A DNA stretch of 64,000 nt from Sphingobacterium athyrii (lineage in GTDB: Bacteria > Bacteroidota > Bacteroidia > Sphingobacteriales > Sphingobacteriaceae): assembly GCF_003071065.1 (NCBI RefSeq), contig NZ_QCXX01000004.1, forward strand, positions 744,614-808,613, in the 5' to 3' direction. Both the position numbers and the translations under genes were made by a program. Shown piece by piece: positions 17,217-24,705 of this stretch (its first letter is position 1; the number at the start of each line of letters is the position of its first letter). The notes below the pieces were generated by a model that saw only the letters and a list, made by a program, of their open reading frames with translations, was not told the DNA's origin and ran no database searches.

Positions 17217-18881
17217 ATGAAAATTTCTCAGATCTTAGCTAAACAGAGCGAAACGAAGCTCACACAAGCTAAAAAACTCGTCTTTCGTGAATTGGAAGAA
17301 GTTGAAAGCAAAGGAAATTACGTAGCCTATGTAGACGAGGGAAATGACTCGTATGATGTTAACATCCAATTGGATAAGGATGTTATTGTCGCTCATTCTT
17401 GTGATTGCGGCCGGCGAGATAGCTATTGTATACACCAAATCGCCATACTTCTGATGCTCTCGTCCGAGAAGAAGAGCCCTTCAGCTACGAAAAAAAACAC
17501 CAAGCCAGCCAACGGAAAGAAGGTGAAGGAGAGTGAACAGCTGTTACTCATGTTAGGACAGGAAGTGTTAGCATCTTGGCTGCTGGAACTTTTTAAATCC
17601 AATAAAGATATTGAATTACAGTTTCTGCTGAAATTCGGGAAAAATAAGCATGAATATCAAGAAACAGATGTCGCGAAGATTTTAAAAGATGCAGTTGCCT
17701 CAGTAGTGGGTAAACGTAAGAAGATAGAAGCTTCGGAGGTCAAGAAGATCGTACAAATCTGGGAAAAGGCGCTTGAGCCTTTTTGGGAGTATTTAGCGTT
17801 GAATATCGGAAATGAAAAGATCATCGATTTGTTTTTGGCAGTATATAATACTGTTTTGGATCTTGAATATAGCGTTTTTTATACCGGTACGCGTTTTAGA
17901 AAGTTTATTGAAACCGGAAATTCGAAAATCGCTGGAATCATTGCTCATGTTGATTCTGACATACAGTGGGTCGCATTGACAAATTCGTATTGGGATAAAA
18001 TGTGGTCTGAGCAAAATTCACAGGGAGGTATGTTGGAATTGTTCATACAGATCTACCAAAGCTCTACTACAGAACGGAAACGGTTACTGGCTGACAAAAT
18101 AGAAGATCTGATCACTTCCCTGTTAGAAGGGCGCTATCACATGTCCGTAGCGGTTGATAGCTTTTTTTTAGAGGTATTGCTTGAGCATAATATGTTTGAA
18201 GACAATGCTGATTACTTTGTGCCCCGTCAATGGGAAGCCAAGTATAATCTGAAATTAATAGAAGCAATAAGAGATCATGATCCCAACAAAGCGATTGATT
18301 ATTGCAACAGGGTGATCGCTGGCAATGTAAATCCAACTTATAATGATCCTTTTTTGGAGATTTTAGAGGACATATATACGGATAGTGGAAATTTTAGCAA
18401 ACTTGCCTCTATTAAAATGGAAAAATTTTCAAGCGCTCCGAATATCGCTGATTACGTTTTTATCATGGATCATTCCAATGATGAGGAGCTCAATAAGAAA
18501 TTTAGGACGAAGACACTGAGTATGCTTCGCAATAATATGGGATATGCAGGATATGATGAGCTGTATTTCAGGATATTGGAATATGAAAAGAATTATAAGA
18601 AAATGCTTGAAGTGATAGATTATCGAATTAGTCCTGCTGTATTGCTGAAATTTTGGAAATATCTTTATGCCCTCGATAAGCTAAGATTCTTGCGTGCTCT
18701 TGCAGCGAATGTACAGATTGATTATCGTACCGATCCATCCGATCTCGAACAATTGATTCTCAAGATAATGGAAAATTATGAAAGCGATGTGATCAAGCTA
18801 TTTTTCAAACCAGACTCGTGGTCGAGCCATCAACGAACTTTTAAGGCAATGGTCTATAGTAGATTGGAGGATAGGAGGTGA
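17217..18881 (+). CDS. SWIM zinc-finger domain protein
   Basis: 554-residue cytosolic protein of unknown role. The only clear domain is an N-terminal SWIM zinc finger at about residues 60-80 (CDCGRRDSYCIHQI, the CxC...CxH pattern), which binds DNA or protein partners. A Lys-rich linker (85-107) leads into a long alpha-helical part (110-554) resembling helical repeats. No helicase domain is fused and no SNF2 gene is beside it, although SWIM proteins often accompany such helicases. Single gene, closed by a strong terminator. Confidence 0.75.
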   Translation: MKISQILAKQSETKLTQAKKLVFRELEEVESKGNYVAYVDEGNDSYDVNIQLDKDVIVAHSCDCGRRDSYCIHQIAILLMLSSEKKSPSATKKNTKPANGKKVKESEQLLLMLGQEVLASWLLELFKSNKDIELQFLLKFGKNKHEYQETDVAKILKDAVASVVGKRKKIEASEVKKIVQIWEKALEPFWEYLALNIGNEKIIDLFLAVYNTVLDLEYSVFYTGTRFRKFIETGNSKIAGIIAHVDSDIQWVALTNSYWDKMWSEQNSQGGMLELFIQIYQSSTTERKRLLADKIEDLITSLLEGRYHMSVAVDSFFLEVLLEHNMFEDNADYFVPRQWEAKYNLKLIEAIRDHDPNKAIDYCNRVIAGNVNPTYNDPFLEILEDIYTDSGNFSKLASIKMEKFSSAPNIADYVFIMDHSNDEELNKKFRTKTLSMLRNNMGYAGYDELYFRILEYEKNYKKMLEVIDYRISPAVLLKFWKYLYALDKLRFLRALAANVQIDYRTDPSDLEQLILKIMENYESDVIKLFFKPDSWSSHQRTFKAMVYSRLEDRR

Positions 18882-18993
18882 TTTGTACTTCCACCGACTG
18901 AGTCCGTCTTAAATAGGCGCTTTTATTGACTAAATCTGTAATATCACGCAATGCGGTATCAGTAGATATGATCAATAAGGAATATTTACCGCA

Positions 18994-19032
18994 AAAAAAG
19001 CGGAGAATAAATAGCTTATTCTCCGCTTTTTT
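18994..19032. terminator. Bidirectional terminator, 17-bp perfect stem
   Basis: 18994-19010 pairs perfectly with 19016-19032 around a 5-base loop; the arms begin and end in A/T runs. It separates the SWIM gene from the convergent XRE gene. The rest of 18882-19103 shows nothing coding. Confidence 0.88.
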
Positions 19033-19103
19033 ATAAACTTCATTGATTTAAATCATTACTTCCGTCTAATAACATTCCATATCAGATCGCTTTAGATAAT
19101 GGA

Positions 19104-19520
19104 TTATTTATTCTTTAGCAGCCTCTCTAAATACTCCACCTTAGATTTCTCAGCTTCTAAAAGGCGTTCGTAAAGCCTTTTATTCTCTTCATATGCTTCG
19201 ATGAGTTTATCAAGCGGATTAAAGGTCGGATGTATATTTATTGCATTTAGTGTAGATGTGTCGTGGCTTGTAAAAGTGTTATTTATAATATTAAACACAG
19301 CTTCTTCATCAAAATTCTCAATAGCTTCTGGAGTAACACCTAATGCTTCCGCTACCTGAGCCAATAGGCTTACTTCTATCTCAGCACTACGTTCCATATT
19401 GGATACTGCTTGTTGACTTACACCCAGTTCGAATGCTAAAGCCTCTTGTTTCATTCCCCTAAGTTCGCGGATACGGCTAATTTTCCTTCCTATATGGTTT
19501 GTTGTGTTGGTTGTACTCAT
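19104..19520 (-). CDS. XRE-family helix-turn-helix regulator with C-terminal coiled coil
   Basis: 138-residue DNA-binding protein. The Cro/C1-type HTH spans about residues 12-66 (IRELRGMKQEALAFELGVSQQAVSNMER). The tail (100-138) is charged and heptad-like (EENKRLYERLLEAEKSKVEYLERLL), a probable dimerising coiled coil. It is divergent from a two-gene operon across 169 bp that contains repeated TACAA half-sites, so it probably controls that operon and itself. A TAACTTTG -7-like box (minus strand, 19526-19533) lies so close to the ATG that the message would be leaderless or nearly so. Confidence 0.88.
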   Translation of the reverse strand: MSTTNTTNHIGRKISRIRELRGMKQEALAFELGVSQQAVSNMERSAEIEVSLLAQVAEALGVTPEAIENFDEEAVFNIINNTFTSHDTSTLNAINIHPTFNPLDKLIEAYEENKRLYERLLEAEKSKVEYLERLLKNK

Positions 19521-19574
19521 AAGTCCAAAGTTAACAAATATTCAGTGTTTAAGATACGAAATATCTTTAGATGG

Positions 19575-19626
19575 TACAAAACAAGTATAACCTTGTAGGA
19601 TACAAATTGCGCTTGGTTTTATACAA
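19575..19626. promoter_or_regulatory. Cluster of TACAA half-sites, putative XRE operator
   Basis: TACAA occurs at 19575-19579, 19601-19605 and 19622-19626 and inverted (TTGTA) at 19593-19597. Two overlapping inverted repeats result: ACAAG-N6-CTTGT (19581-19596) and TTGTA-GGA-TACAA (19593-19605). They lie in the intergenic region between the divergent XRE gene and the 394-codon frame. Binding by the XRE protein is inference. Confidence 0.45.
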
Positions 19627-19689
19627 GTCGTTTTGGTTCGGTACGTAGATGATACTGTGTTTATTTGTGTAATTCAAATCCATTTCACT

Positions 19690-20817
19690 ATGCATCATGT
19701 AGAATATCAAGGTAGTTACATCACACTACTAACGGAAAAAGAAATACTAAATCCATATTCCGTATTAAAAAAGACATTCAACGAGTTTTCATCCCCAACG
19801 CACATACAGGATGAACTATTTGAAATCTTGACATTGGCAATACGTCGAAATTATTGGATGACTTATGATTCTCCATTGGTAATCTATAAAAAGTATAAGA
19901 AATTATTACGTCTGTTTGAAGCGGGATGGCTGATCGAGAAAATAAGACCTGATCTTAGTTTATCTGAAAAGTTCAGTATTCCTTATACAAATATTAAAAT
20001 CAAGACGCGGGAAAGGGAAAGAATTATTACGAATTCTGATCCCATTTCCAATGCTTATCAAGCACTGGTCAGTATATACAGTTCGGATCCTTTGTATTCA
20101 TTAAGAAGTGACCTCTTCAATCTGTTGTTTGAAGGATTAATGCCCACTTGTGTTAATTATTCTTGTGAATTCGATGATTATATGGCGAAAGCGGTGCAGC
20201 AAATGAACATTTTGATCAGTACCTTACTTATCATTGACAGGCACGAACAGAGGAACGTGTTATCTCCCCGAGATGTGGAAATATTGACGAAGGAAAGAGA
20301 TAAATTTATAGCAAGGGACACGCTTTATGATTACGACGTTGACTTATATCATGTATTCAGATATTCGAAAAAGGAAGATTTAATAACAGCGATACTTATT
20401 TCGAAGGAAATTTTGAATACAAACAATTTCTGGAAGCTACACGGCAATCCTGCGAATATATTGTATTATTATCACGATCTTCTTTTTATTCTTGATGGTT
20501 ATTGGGGGCATTATCAAAACATTCTTGAGGATGGAAAGGATATCAATACCAAATGGAAATATCCTAAGGATAAAAAGCAAGAGTTGTACAGTATGGGATA
20601 TAAATGGATTAAAAGGCCTTGGAAATATCTACACGACCAATTTGAAAAAAAATCTGTTCAAGAATGGCGCAGTATGCTAGAATTATGTTTGGAGGATGTA
20701 TTTAGCAATCGGCAAATCGGATATAGAGTTGACCGCAACAATAACGAAGTACTCGATTTCATCAGGGAGCTGCTGTATTTGGATGAACTTAATGCTTATG
20801 AGCCAAAAATCTATTAA
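19690..20817 (+). CDS. Unknown mostly helical protein, operon partner of a HEPN protein
   Basis: 375-residue protein from the ATG at 19690 (MHHVEYQG); the frame is open further to a TTG at 19633, but that extension covers the operator region. I recognise no family. It is charged, rich in Leu, Tyr and Asp, with no signal peptide or membrane segment, and looks largely alpha-helical. Notable clusters are IKTRERERIITNS and DYDVDLYHVFRYSKKED. Only 3 bases separate it from the nucleotidyltransferase-like/HEPN gene, so they act as one unit under the divergent XRE regulator. A toxin-antitoxin or phage-defence role is possible from context but not shown; relation to RteC-type proteins was considered and not supported. 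Confidence 0.65.
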   Translation: MHHVEYQGSYITLLTEKEILNPYSVLKKTFNEFSSPTHIQDELFEILTLAIRRNYWMTYDSPLVIYKKYKKLLRLFEAGWLIEKIRPDLSLSEKFSIPYTNIKIKTRERERIITNSDPISNAYQALVSIYSSDPLYSLRSDLFNLLFEGLMPTCVNYSCEFDDYMAKAVQQMNILISTLLIIDRHEQRNVLSPRDVEILTKERDKFIARDTLYDYDVDLYHVFRYSKKEDLITAILISKEILNTNNFWKLHGNPANILYYYHDLLFILDGYWGHYQNILEDGKDINTKWKYPKDKKQELYSMGYKWIKRPWKYLHDQFEKKSVQEWRSMLELCLEDVFSNRQIGYRVDRNNNEVLDFIRELLYLDELNAYEPKIY

Positions 20818-20820
20818 GAC

Positions 20821-21621
20821 ATGGAACCACTAAATAAGGAGGAGGGTTTGGAAAATATAGTCTCCCAAATAACTTCCAAATACAATATCGAGCAGATTTA
20901 TCTGAATTCCTATGAAAGGGAAATATTGCCATACGAACTAATTATCCTTGTATCCAACAAGTATGTTAATAATTTAGGCGATCTTGTTCCAAAGATTATG
21001 AATACTATACGGGAATATCCGCAATATAAAGTAATGTGTTATGTGGCTTTTCAGGCAAAGGATAAGATTAGGGAAGGGAATCTATTTCTGTTTACGTCTT
21101 GTCAGCCCCAAAAACGCATTTACACCAAGGAAAAATCTGAATTTGTGCCGTTACCCAAAAATTTTGATTTCACAAAATGTAAGGGGCTCGCCATTGCCTT
21201 GAAAAATAGGGAACAACAGAAAATAGATGAATTTAAAGAAGGATATTACCATTTTAGCGTAACGGGAAAATTTTCTTTGGCTTCTTTCATGTTGCACCAA
21301 GCTATCGAGCTTACTTATCGTTATCTAGAGCTTTTGCTTGTTGCAAAGGAGAGAATTACGCATTCGATCCGATACCATCATCTGTATCTGAAGGAAATCA
21401 GTTCTATTTATGCTGGCGTGTTTGATGAAGACGATCACAATGATATCGTTTTGCTCCAAGTTTTGGAAGATATATACCGCTCAACCCGTTACGAAGACAA
21501 TTTTGAGATCGACCTCGATACCTTAAAACGATTAGAGGTCAAGATGGAAGCATTACATGCAAATGCTGAACAGATTTTTGAAGGTATTATTGCTTTGTTT
21601 GAGCGGAAAGTTATTTGTTGA
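20821..21621 (+). CDS. Degenerate nucleotidyltransferase-like plus HEPN domain protein
   Basis: 266-residue cytosolic protein. The N-terminal third (residues 1-110) has the strand/helix pattern of a minimal nucleotidyltransferase (IEQIYLNS, YELIILVS) but no GS-x-DxD catalytic motif. The C-terminal part (about 135-262) is a HEPN domain: FSLASFMLHQAIELTYRYLELL and LLQVLEDIYRSTRYED. A clear Rx4-6H RNase motif is not seen, so RNase activity is doubtful. MNT/HEPN pairs elsewhere act as toxin-antitoxin or defence modules; here both folds are in one chain. It follows the unknown helical gene by 3 bases. Confidence 0.75.
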   Translation: MEPLNKEEGLENIVSQITSKYNIEQIYLNSYEREILPYELIILVSNKYVNNLGDLVPKIMNTIREYPQYKVMCYVAFQAKDKIREGNLFLFTSCQPQKRIYTKEKSEFVPLPKNFDFTKCKGLAIALKNREQQKIDEFKEGYYHFSVTGKFSLASFMLHQAIELTYRYLELLLVAKERITHSIRYHHLYLKEISSIYAGVFDEDDHNDIVLLQVLEDIYRSTRYEDNFEIDLDTLKRLEVKMEALHANAEQIFEGIIALFERKVIC

Positions 21622-21626
21622 ATTAG

Positions 21627-21710
21627 GAATTTTATGAACGTAATGGATATCTTACCGATTACGAGGTTAAAGAAGCCAAAGAAGATGTTACCAACGGGAA
21701 AATAATGTAA
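21627..21710 (+). pseudogene. Possible gene fragment of 27 codons
   Basis: A frame without its own start runs EFYERNGYLTDYEVKEAK...GKIM to a TAA at 21708-21710, directly after the HEPN stop. Its codon choice and charged composition look like the end of a lost gene, but the parent is not recognised. Confidence 0.25.
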
Positions 21711-21756
21711 ATTAGCTTTTACAATGAGAGTTAAAGAAATAGAGGATTATTAAGAT

Positions 21757-22014
21757 ATGAAAGCATACGAATTGAGCCTTAAGGATAAGAGGGATGCGGA
21801 AAGTATTCGCCTTACAGCGGAACGTATAGGCATGGAGAAAGGTATGGAAAAAGGCATGAAAAAGGGAATAGAAAAAGGTCGGCAAGAGGAGCGAGCGAAA
21901 GCTGAAGCCGAGAAACGAATCTCAGCCTTAAAGATGTTAAAGAGCGGTTTTGATTCCAAGGTCATAGCTGATATTATAGGATTGTCAATTGAGGAGATTG
22001 AGAAATTGAAATAG
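21757..22014 (+). CDS. Small protein matching the C-terminal tail of Rpn-family (PD-(D/E)XK) nucleases
   Basis: 85-residue ORF. It begins KAYELSLKDKRDAES, like the segment just after the nuclease domain of Rpn recombination-promoting nucleases, continues with a (GMEKG)n Lys/Glu-rich linker and ends with FDSKVIADIIGLSIEEIEKLK, the small helix-turn-helix that closes those proteins. The nuclease domain itself is absent from the upstream 135 bp. It is either a remnant or a stand-alone version of the short internal product that some rpn genes encode as an antitoxin. Translation is plausible: ATG, intact frame, no internal stop. Confidence 0.6.
   Translation: MKAYELSLKDKRDAESIRLTAERIGMEKGMEKGMKKGIEKGRQEERAKAEAEKRISALKMLKSGFDSKVIADIIGLSIEEIEKLK
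21829..21876 (+). repeat. Four 12-bp tandem repeats inside the Rpn-tail ORF
   Basis: GGCATGGAGAAA and three close copies run head to tail in frame and encode GMEKGMEKGMKKGIEK. Slipped-strand change in copy number would keep the frame. Confidence 0.8.
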
Positions 22015-22103
22015 TGTGTTTAATCGAATCGCCCTTCGGTGATATCAATAATAAACAATTAAGGTATTTCTTTCTCTATCGTGCCCATGCCTATATTTTG
22101 CTT

Positions 22104-22844
22104 TTAAGATTCAATAATAAATGCACCGACAATTGCCGCGGGATGCAGTTCTTTATTATTTAGTAGGGAATAATCTTCGCGAAATCTTTCATAGTATTCG
22201 ATATTCATTCCAATAAGTACGGTCTCAGCATCTTGATCGTTCACATCAAACCGTAATTCTTCCAATTCAACAGTTCTAGAATCTGCCTGTAAGCATAAAG
22301 AAATCTGGTGTTTGTGCCTACGGACATAGATCTGTTTTTCGAAATTGAATACCACAATCATCAGATTTATTTTCATGAGATTACAGTATTTTGGACGATG
22401 AATATCGTTTTGCATGTCAAATTTTGGGAATTGTATGGCAATTTGTTTTGTATCCAACAATTTTATTTCTGGGTCGAAATGCATGTAGTCGTGCATATGG
22501 CATTTGTCGTTGAATTGAAAGTTTACCAGCCGATCGATCTTTCCGCCTCGAATTGTCTTTTCACCCACGGGCGCTCTGTTTGGCCGGGTTACTCTTTTTA
22601 ATTGGTTGATCAGGCGATTGTGCATATTGCTATCGTGCAATTTGAGATGAACTTCTCCCATTATATGTCGTATGCGGGATCCTGCAGTACTCGCGTGACC
22701 AAAATCTATTGCAGCTGCTTTTGTGGCCTTCGTTTGTTTTGTCTTACGCCCTGGGCCAGTCTGCACAATAGTTTTTTCATTTGATTTTCGAAAGACAAGG
22801 TTCCCAACCAAGCCTTTCAGATTACCGTTTTCTAGTATAGCCAT
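22104..22844 (-). CDS. Orphan 246-residue protein of unknown function
   Basis: No family recognised with confidence. The N-terminus MAILENGNLKGLVGNLVFRKSN resembles the Gly/Asn-rich opening of DUF6266-type Bacteroidota proteins. The next section is basic (GRKTKQTKATKAAAIDFG); the C-terminal half alternates strands and charged loops (MIVVFNFEKQIYVRRHKHQISLC). No signal peptide or membrane helix. It ends with a short hydrophobic VGAFIIES. A perfect 20-bp palindrome lies 28 bp upstream of its ATG. It sits alone between the Rpn-tail ORF and the TCGA-rich gap, in an accessory stretch. Confidence 0.6.
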   Translation of the reverse strand: MAILENGNLKGLVGNLVFRKSNEKTIVQTGPGRKTKQTKATKAAAIDFGHASTAGSRIRHIMGEVHLKLHDSNMHNRLINQLKRVTRPNRAPVGEKTIRGGKIDRLVNFQFNDKCHMHDYMHFDPEIKLLDTKQIAIQFPKFDMQNDIHRPKYCNLMKINLMIVVFNFEKQIYVRRHKHQISLCLQADSRTVELEELRFDVNDQDAETVLIGMNIEYYERFREDYSLLNNKELHPAAIVGAFIIES

Positions 22845-22872
22845 AGGTTGAATTTAGGGAATTAAAATGCTG

Positions 22873-22892
22873 ATAAACAAATATTTGTTTAT
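22873..22892. promoter_or_regulatory. Perfect 20-bp palindrome upstream of the orphan gene
   Basis: ATAAACAAATATTTGTTTAT is an exact palindrome 28 bp before the minus-strand ATG at 22842-22844. Position fits an operator overlapping the promoter of that gene. No cognate regulator is adjacent. Confidence 0.45.
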
Positions 22893-22907
22893 TTTTAAGG
22901 AATTTGA

Positions 22908-22960
22908 AATAGGCTTTTACCAGCAATTATTAAATTCATAATAGCTAGTAAAAGCCTATT
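22908..22960. repeat. Long imperfect hairpin, 13-bp perfect outer arms
   Basis: AATAGGCTTTTAC (22908-22920) and GTAAAAGCCTATT (22948-22960) are exact inverted copies, and AGC/GCT and ATTAT/ATAAT extend the stem inward with single mismatches. It could be a transcript hairpin or the remains of a small inverted-repeat element; it is upstream, not downstream, of the nearest gene. Confidence 0.55.
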
Positions 22961-23382
22961 ATGAAAATTGCATGGATATTTTTATCAGTGACGTAGGCAA
23001 GGATCTTTTTCGAATTTGGTATGGGTGTAAAACCGCTGCTTCGATGGAGGTTCGATGCAGCATCGTATCTGCTTCGATACAGCTTCGTACCATAGTCGAG
23101 ATGAGTCTGTGGTGAGAGCGACATGTGTCCGTGGTGAGTCCGAGTTAAAGTCGGAGCCATGAGGGTAAGACTTCTTTCTCAAGCCGCTATTACTAGGGCG
23201 CAGTGTCGAAGAAGAGGCGAATAAGTGTCGAATGAAGGCCGAATGGGAGTCGAAGGGGCCTCGATACCGTATATAACACGGACTCCAGATCGAAGTAATA
23301 TGAATCCGGTCTATCGTTCGAGGGTATTGCTTATTAACAATTTTAGTTTTGAATTACAGTTTATTAACACAGTTACTAACAT
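22961..23382. other. Gene-free block rich in TCGA tetranucleotides
   Basis: No ORF here is convincing. TCGA occurs about eleven times (for example 23010, 23041, 23052, 23074, 23096, 23206, 23228, 23250, 23261, 23290, 23318), far above chance, often as NNTTCGAT or GTCGAA. GTCTGTGGTGAG near 23106 and GTCCGTGGTGAG near 23128 are near-duplicates. Base use is more G/C-rich and purine-phased than the surroundings. Nature unknown. Confidence 0.5.
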
Positions 23383-24072
23383 TTATAAGCCACTCAATAA
23401 ACGAATATAATTGTCGATATATAGTTGTTTGTCCTTGGATTTATATTGTTGGATATAGCGTGGGTGATCCAGAATAATCATCTCTCCAAATAGTTTTTCT
23501 TCTTTGTTGATTTTTGCGAGGAAAGTAGCATTTTTCTTTCCCAGAACGAAGACTTCGTCAGTTTTCACTCCCAGTGAAATATGTTGTTTTAGCGATTCCA
23601 CCATAAATGGCTTTACCATTTCAAAAAGCTGCTTATCGTCATAATAGTTTGCATTAATCCAGTTGTTGGGCTTTTTATGTTGGACTATGGCCAGCGGAAA
23701 AGGGGAATTGATGTAAAACTGTTGATAGAAGATATCAGGCCCGCCGTAGGCTTCAATCATATCATACATAAAGACCGAAGAGATTTCATGGGTATGAGCG
23801 GATTGCATTTTTATCCCACAGGCACTGTATAATCGTTTGGTATCGGTAAAAGGAACACCGGTGACACCCGCACCATGCCTACTTGGATTGATCCCGATGA
23901 TAAATTTACGTTTTAGATTGTCGTGATAGTATTTATGATAGAATTGTCCCATCACAACTAGTGTCTCCGGGTTATCGAGGTAGGGATTGATGACATTAAA
24001 ATCGGAAGGAAGATTTCCGTGATAGTGAAGTTGTTTGTTAAATGTAATTACTTTCTCGGCAAATGTGGGCAT
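23383..24072 (-). CDS. SMUG2-like uracil-DNA glycosylase family protein (DUF4918)
   Basis: 229-residue cytosolic protein of the uracil-DNA glycosylase superfamily. The active-site loop is in FIIGINPSRHGAGVTGVPF (about residues 56-74), and the DNA-side motif region is ILDHPRYIQQY near residue 200. The middle SSVFMYDMIEAYGG and FYINSPFPLAIV are typical of the Bacteroidota DUF4918/SMUG2 family. Expected role is removal of uracil or other damaged bases in repair; substrate range is not known. Stands alone after the TCGA-rich gap. Confidence 0.8.
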   Translation of the reverse strand: MPTFAEKVITFNKQLHYHGNLPSDFNVINPYLDNPETLVVMGQFYHKYYHDNLKRKFIIGINPSRHGAGVTGVPFTDTKRLYSACGIKMQSAHTHEISSVFMYDMIEAYGGPDIFYQQFYINSPFPLAIVQHKKPNNWINANYYDDKQLFEMVKPFMVESLKQHISLGVKTDEVFVLGKKNATFLAKINKEEKLFGEMIILDHPRYIQQYKSKDKQLYIDNYIRLLSGL

Positions 24073-24117
24073 AATGGATGTTTTGGAAACAAGTTACATA
24101 TTTTGAGTTAAGTAAAA

Positions 24118-24147
24118 TAAAAAAAGAGCGTCAATTGACGCCCTTTT
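24118..24147. terminator. Terminator after the SlyD-like gene
   Basis: GCGTCAATTGACGC (24128-24141) is a self-complementary stem with A-run on the left and T-run on the right, placed between the SlyD-like gene end (24171) and the next gene start, in the minus-strand reading direction. Confidence 0.7.
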
Positions 24148-24170
24148 CCTGTTTATATTTTGATCCCTGA

Positions 24171-24668
24171 TTAGTGACCTTGCGTACCATCTACACCATG
24201 AGAATGTCCGTGGGACAATTCTTCTTCAGTAGCGGGGCGTACAGTTAAGATTTCGATATCGAAATTCAACGTTTTACCAGCCATTGGGTGGTTTAAGTCA
24301 GCAATAACAATTTCTGGAGTTACCTCAGCAACTACCGCGCGGAATTGGTTTCCTTGGTTGTCCTGCAAAGGCAATACTTCACCTACTGGAGGTAAACCTG
24401 TCTCTTTGAACATGTCTACAGGTAATTGAGCGAATGCTCTTTCGTCTTTTTCGCCGTAAGCATCTTCTGGTACCAATTCGAAAGAAATTTTGTCACCCAC
24501 GTTTAAGTCAGCGATGTTTTCTTCAAATTTAGGCAACATCATACCTACACCATATAAGAAGTCTAAAGGTTGTTCTGCAGTTGTTTCTTCAACGAAAACT
24601 TTTTCACCGTTTTCTACTGTGTGAAGTCTGTACGTCAATGCTACGACGTCGTTTGCTTTTATAGCCAT
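24171..24668 (-). CDS. FKBP-type peptidyl-prolyl isomerase, SlyD-like
   Basis: 165-residue cytosolic prolyl isomerase/chaperone. The FKBP domain (residues 5-70 and 125-150) is interrupted by an IF-type chaperone insert (about 75-125: YGEKDERAFAQLPVDMF...). FLYGVGMMLPKFEENI is the family hallmark. The tail LSHGHSHGVDGTQGH is a short His-rich sequence that may bind nickel or zinc as in SlyD, though much shorter than in E. coli. Single gene with its own terminator. Confidence 0.9.
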   Translation of the reverse strand: MAIKANDVVALTYRLHTVENGEKVFVEETTAEQPLDFLYGVGMMLPKFEENIADLNVGDKISFELVPEDAYGEKDERAFAQLPVDMFKETGLPPVGEVLPLQDNQGNQFRAVVAEVTPEIVIADLNHPMAGKTLNFDIEILTVRPATEEELSHGHSHGVDGTQGH

Positions 24669-24705
24669 CTGATTTTGATTTTTGGAGCCCTAAGGCTACC
24701 GTTTA

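Noticed and set aside
19633..19689. TTG-start extension of the helical protein
   Set aside because: It crosses the repeat-rich regulatory region and its residues look non-coding.
19690..20817. RteC-type regulator as identity of the helical protein
   Set aside because: I could not match the motifs I know for RteC, and no conjugative transposon genes lie nearby.
22945..23182. Two overlapping minus-strand ORFs in the TCGA-rich block
   Set aside because: Composition is driven by the repeats, no recognisable protein features, and they overlap each other in different frames.
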